From the NCBI RefSeq assembly GCF_014639535.1, contig NZ_BMGA01000005.1, positions 197,455-261,454 on the forward strand: a stretch of DNA of 64,000 nucleotides, given 5' to 3'. How positions within the stretch are numbered: the first letter of the stretch is position 1; every line of letters starts with the position of its first letter. This document shows, piece after piece, positions 62,238 through 64,000 of the stretch. The stretch comes from Flavobacterium palustre. GTDB taxonomy: Bacteria > Bacteroidota > Bacteroidia > Flavobacteriales > Flavobacteriaceae. Position numbers and translations under genes: made by a program. Under the pieces are notes generated by a model. The model worked only from the letters and a program-made list of their open reading frames with translations. It was not told the DNA's origin and made no database searches.

Positions 62238-63068
62238 TTAATTCACTTTCAACTTTTGCCCCACAAAAAGAGTATTATCTAAAAGATTATTCTTTTGCTT
62301 TAAATCATCTACTAACAGATTGTACTTTTTTGAAATAGAATACAGCGTATCTCCTTTTTGAACCTCATAAAAAGTATCATTTCTGGAATCCCTGGCAATA
62401 ATCCTTCTATTCTGATTTTCTACAGGCAAATAATTTGTCCCTAAAACCTGAGCGTCATATTGTCCTAAATTGTAGCGTTCTATGTAGGAAATCAATTTAT
62501 CTGGATATTGCGGATCGGTGGCATAACCTGCTTTTCTTAAGCCTTTTGCCCAGGCCCGATAATCGTCTTTATCTAGTTCAAATAAACTGGCATACCTCCC
62601 TTTACCCGTTAAAAACAAGGCATGATCCCGATAAGATTCTGCTACTTTATTGTATTTTCTGAAGCATTCCTGACTGCTATCATCATCATGTCTTACAGAA
62701 TCTCCTTTCCAATCGGCGTGGCATTTGATACCAAAATGATTGTTGGCCGTTTCAGCCAATTTACCTCTTCCCGCTCCTGATTCTAAAATTCCCTGAGCCA
62801 GAATAATACTTGCCGGAATACCATAAGTCTTCATGTTGTTCATGGCAATATCTTTGTATTGCAACACATAACCGCTAACAACATCATTGGTTACAATTGT
62901 TCTCGAAGTGGATTCAATCACTTCGTTTCTGCCCTTTATTGATTTTGTTTTCTTAGAATAAGTAGTGTTTTTGCCCGCTGCTTTTTTAGTTGTTACAATT
63001 GGGGATTTTGTAGCATGACAACTAACCAGCGTAAGAAGAATAAATAAAAGTAGGTTTTTCTTAAACAT
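62238..63068 (-). CDS. Lipoprotein glucosaminidase with LysM domain
   Basis: 276-residue peptidoglycan hydrolase. A lipobox (LTLVSC) is followed by a linker rich in Lys/Ser/Thr, a glucosaminidase domain (residues ~65-210; GIPASIILAQGILESGAGRGKLA in parts, NNHFGIKCHADWKGD) with the probable catalytic Glu in LESG, and a C-terminal LysM (YEVQKGDTLYSISKKYNL). It probably trims cell-wall glycan. It overlaps the next gene's end by 8 bases. Confidence 0.9.
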   Translation of the reverse strand: MFKKNLLLFILLTLVSCHATKSPIVTTKKAAGKNTTYSKKTKSIKGRNEVIESTSRTIVTNDVVSGYVLQYKDIAMNNMKTYGIPASIILAQGILESGAGRGKLAETANNHFGIKCHADWKGDSVRHDDDSSQECFRKYNKVAESYRDHALFLTGKGRYASLFELDKDDYRAWAKGLRKAGYATDPQYPDKLISYIERYNLGQYDAQVLGTNYLPVENQNRRIIARDSRNDTFYEVQKGDTLYSISKKYNLLVDDLKQKNNLLDNTLFVGQKLKVN

Positions 63069-63957
63069 CGATAGCTATTGTTGGTAATTGTTTATTTTTT
63101 AATCGCTCATTCATTCCATAAATACCCTGCAATCCTCCGGTATGGATTAGTAAAATATTGGAATGCGCCGGAAAATAATCCTTTTGTATCAAATCCATAA
63201 CACCAAAAACCATTTTCCCTGTATATACGGGATCTAACGGAATTTGATTCTCAATATAAAACCGATTGATAAAATGAATCAAATTTTCATTGACTTTACC
63301 ATATCCGCCAAAATGATAATCTGTTATCAGCTCCCAATTTTGATTCTGTACAAAAATACGGATTTCATCTTGTAAAAAATCGCCTTTCAGTGCCGGAAAT
63401 CCTAAAACTTTTTGATGAGACAGCGCACTATTGATAATCCCCGAAATGGTTCCGCCTGTTCCAACCGCACAGCAAACATAATCAAACTCACTGTCTTGCT
63501 GCGTTAAAATTTCCTGACAGCCTTTTATAGCCAATAAATTAGTTCCTCCTTCGGGAATCAGGAAAAAATCGCCAAATTTTGATTGTAAATCCGCTAAAAA
63601 AGCTGCTTCATTTTTCAAACGATAGGCTTCCCGGGAAACAAATTCAAATTGCATACCACATTCCTGAGCAAATTGCAAGGTGGGATTACTTTCTATTTTA
63701 TCGCTTAATTCATCGCCACGGATAATCCCAATGGATTGAAAACCCTGCTCCTGAGCAGCAAAAGCAACAGCTGCAATATGATTAGAAAAAGCCCCTCCAA
63801 AAGTCAGCAGTGTCTTTTTGTTTTCGGCTTTTGCCTGAAGCAAATTGTACTTTAATTTTCGAAACTTATTTCCCGAAACCACAGGATGAAGCAAATCTTC
63901 CCTCTTGATAGTAAGCGAAATCGAGTTTGGAAATTGTATAGCTAACTTTTGATTCAA
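63061..63957 (-). CDS. ACC deaminase/D-cysteine desulfhydrase family PLP enzyme
   Basis: 298-residue PLP-dependent enzyme. The PLP lysine region SGNKFRKLKYNL and GGAFSNHIAAVAFAAQE mark the 1-aminocyclopropane-1-carboxylate deaminase/D-cysteine desulfhydrase family, with glycines for phosphate binding in CCAVGTGGTISG. The real substrate cannot be told from sequence; D-cysteine desulfhydrase activity is common. It overlaps the glucosaminidase gene and appears complete. Confidence 0.88.
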   Translation of the reverse strand: MNQKLAIQFPNSISLTIKREDLLHPVVSGNKFRKLKYNLLQAKAENKKTLLTFGGAFSNHIAAVAFAAQEQGFQSIGIIRGDELSDKIESNPTLQFAQECGMQFEFVSREAYRLKNEAAFLADLQSKFGDFFLIPEGGTNLLAIKGCQEILTQQDSEFDYVCCAVGTGGTISGIINSALSHQKVLGFPALKGDFLQDEIRIFVQNQNWELITDYHFGGYGKVNENLIHFINRFYIENQIPLDPVYTGKMVFGVMDLIQKDYFPAHSNILLIHTGGLQGIYGMNERLKNKQLPTIAIDV

Positions 63958-64000
63958 AACAATTATTTTTTACAAAGGTAAAATTTATACTTATATAAAT

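Overview
The window comes from the chromosome of a Flavobacterium-like member of the Bacteroidetes. The supporting evidence is AT-rich DNA, genes generally lacking Shine-Dalgarno sequences, promoters with the Bacteroidetes -7 box TAnnTTTG, many family-typical proteins (putative porin, DUF2851, a PspC-like protein, a DUF4890-like protein, C-terminally extended LysS), and word-like intergenic inverted repeats. It is ordinary core chromosome for roughly the first 31 kb, then a long respiratory island.

Region 1 (1-11.8 kb, all minus strand) is the classic information-processing cluster. It reads tRNA-Thr, tRNA-Tyr, tRNA-Thr, tuf, tRNA-Trp, secE, nusG, rplK, rplA, rplJ, rplL, rpoB and rpoC (cut by the window edge), preceded by rpsU, a XerC-like recombinase and hpf. 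rpsU carries a strong Shine-Dalgarno sequence, which is exceptional here. The tRNA-Gly usual in this tRNA block in other bacteria is missing, and an inverted repeat fills its slot.

Region 2 (12-31 kb) is mixed housekeeping: an acyl-CoA dehydrogenase, a helix-hairpin-helix protein, an amino-acid permease, an MlaE-MlaF-MlaD type lipid transporter, DUF2851, an exonuclease, a large outer-membrane protein, RNase HII, LipB, a lipoprotein, an accessory-looking DUF2971 protein and LysS. Repeats are dense here: AGCT-centred palindromes, a ~136 bp imperfect palindrome and a structured element resembling Flavo-1 RNA. A Cache-domain histidine kinase and NarL-type regulator follow, next to a small exported protein with three GPAYKN repeats.

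Region 3 (32-52.8 kb) is a denitrification island. Reading with transcription on the minus strand: norC-norB, norQ, norD, a hemerythrin-PAS protein, norE, norF, nirK (fused to cytochrome c), a stand-alone cytochrome c, nirV, sco and a porin. Then come two NarK-type transporters, and an unusual nitrate-reductase-like set made of a b-type cytochrome-like membrane protein, a Nas/Nap-type molybdoenzyme, a four-cluster ferredoxin, a Tat-signal Rieske protein and a small membrane protein. Together they would import and reduce nitrate to nitrite, NO and N2O. No nosZ is in the window. Three promoters (norC, nirK, narK) each have a TGA-N6-TCA box of FNR/CRP type placed exactly 23 bp upstream of a -7 box.

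Region 4 (52-60.3 kb, plus strand) adds nitrosative and anaerobic functions: the di-iron repair protein Ric, anaerobic ribonucleotide reductase, a polytopic His-rich membrane protein, an Rrf2 regulator with three cysteines, and nadA-nadB. The reductase NrdD is split: a 54-residue ORF (55142-55306) carries the glycyl-radical domain, with an inverted repeat sitting at the break, and it overlaps nrdG.

Region 5 (60.3-64 kb) returns to housekeeping: a Spy-like secreted protein, hemL, a LysM glucosaminidase and an ACC-deaminase/D-cysteine desulfhydrase family enzyme. The most notable signals are the split NrdD, the atypical nitrate reductase set and the constant-spacing regulon.
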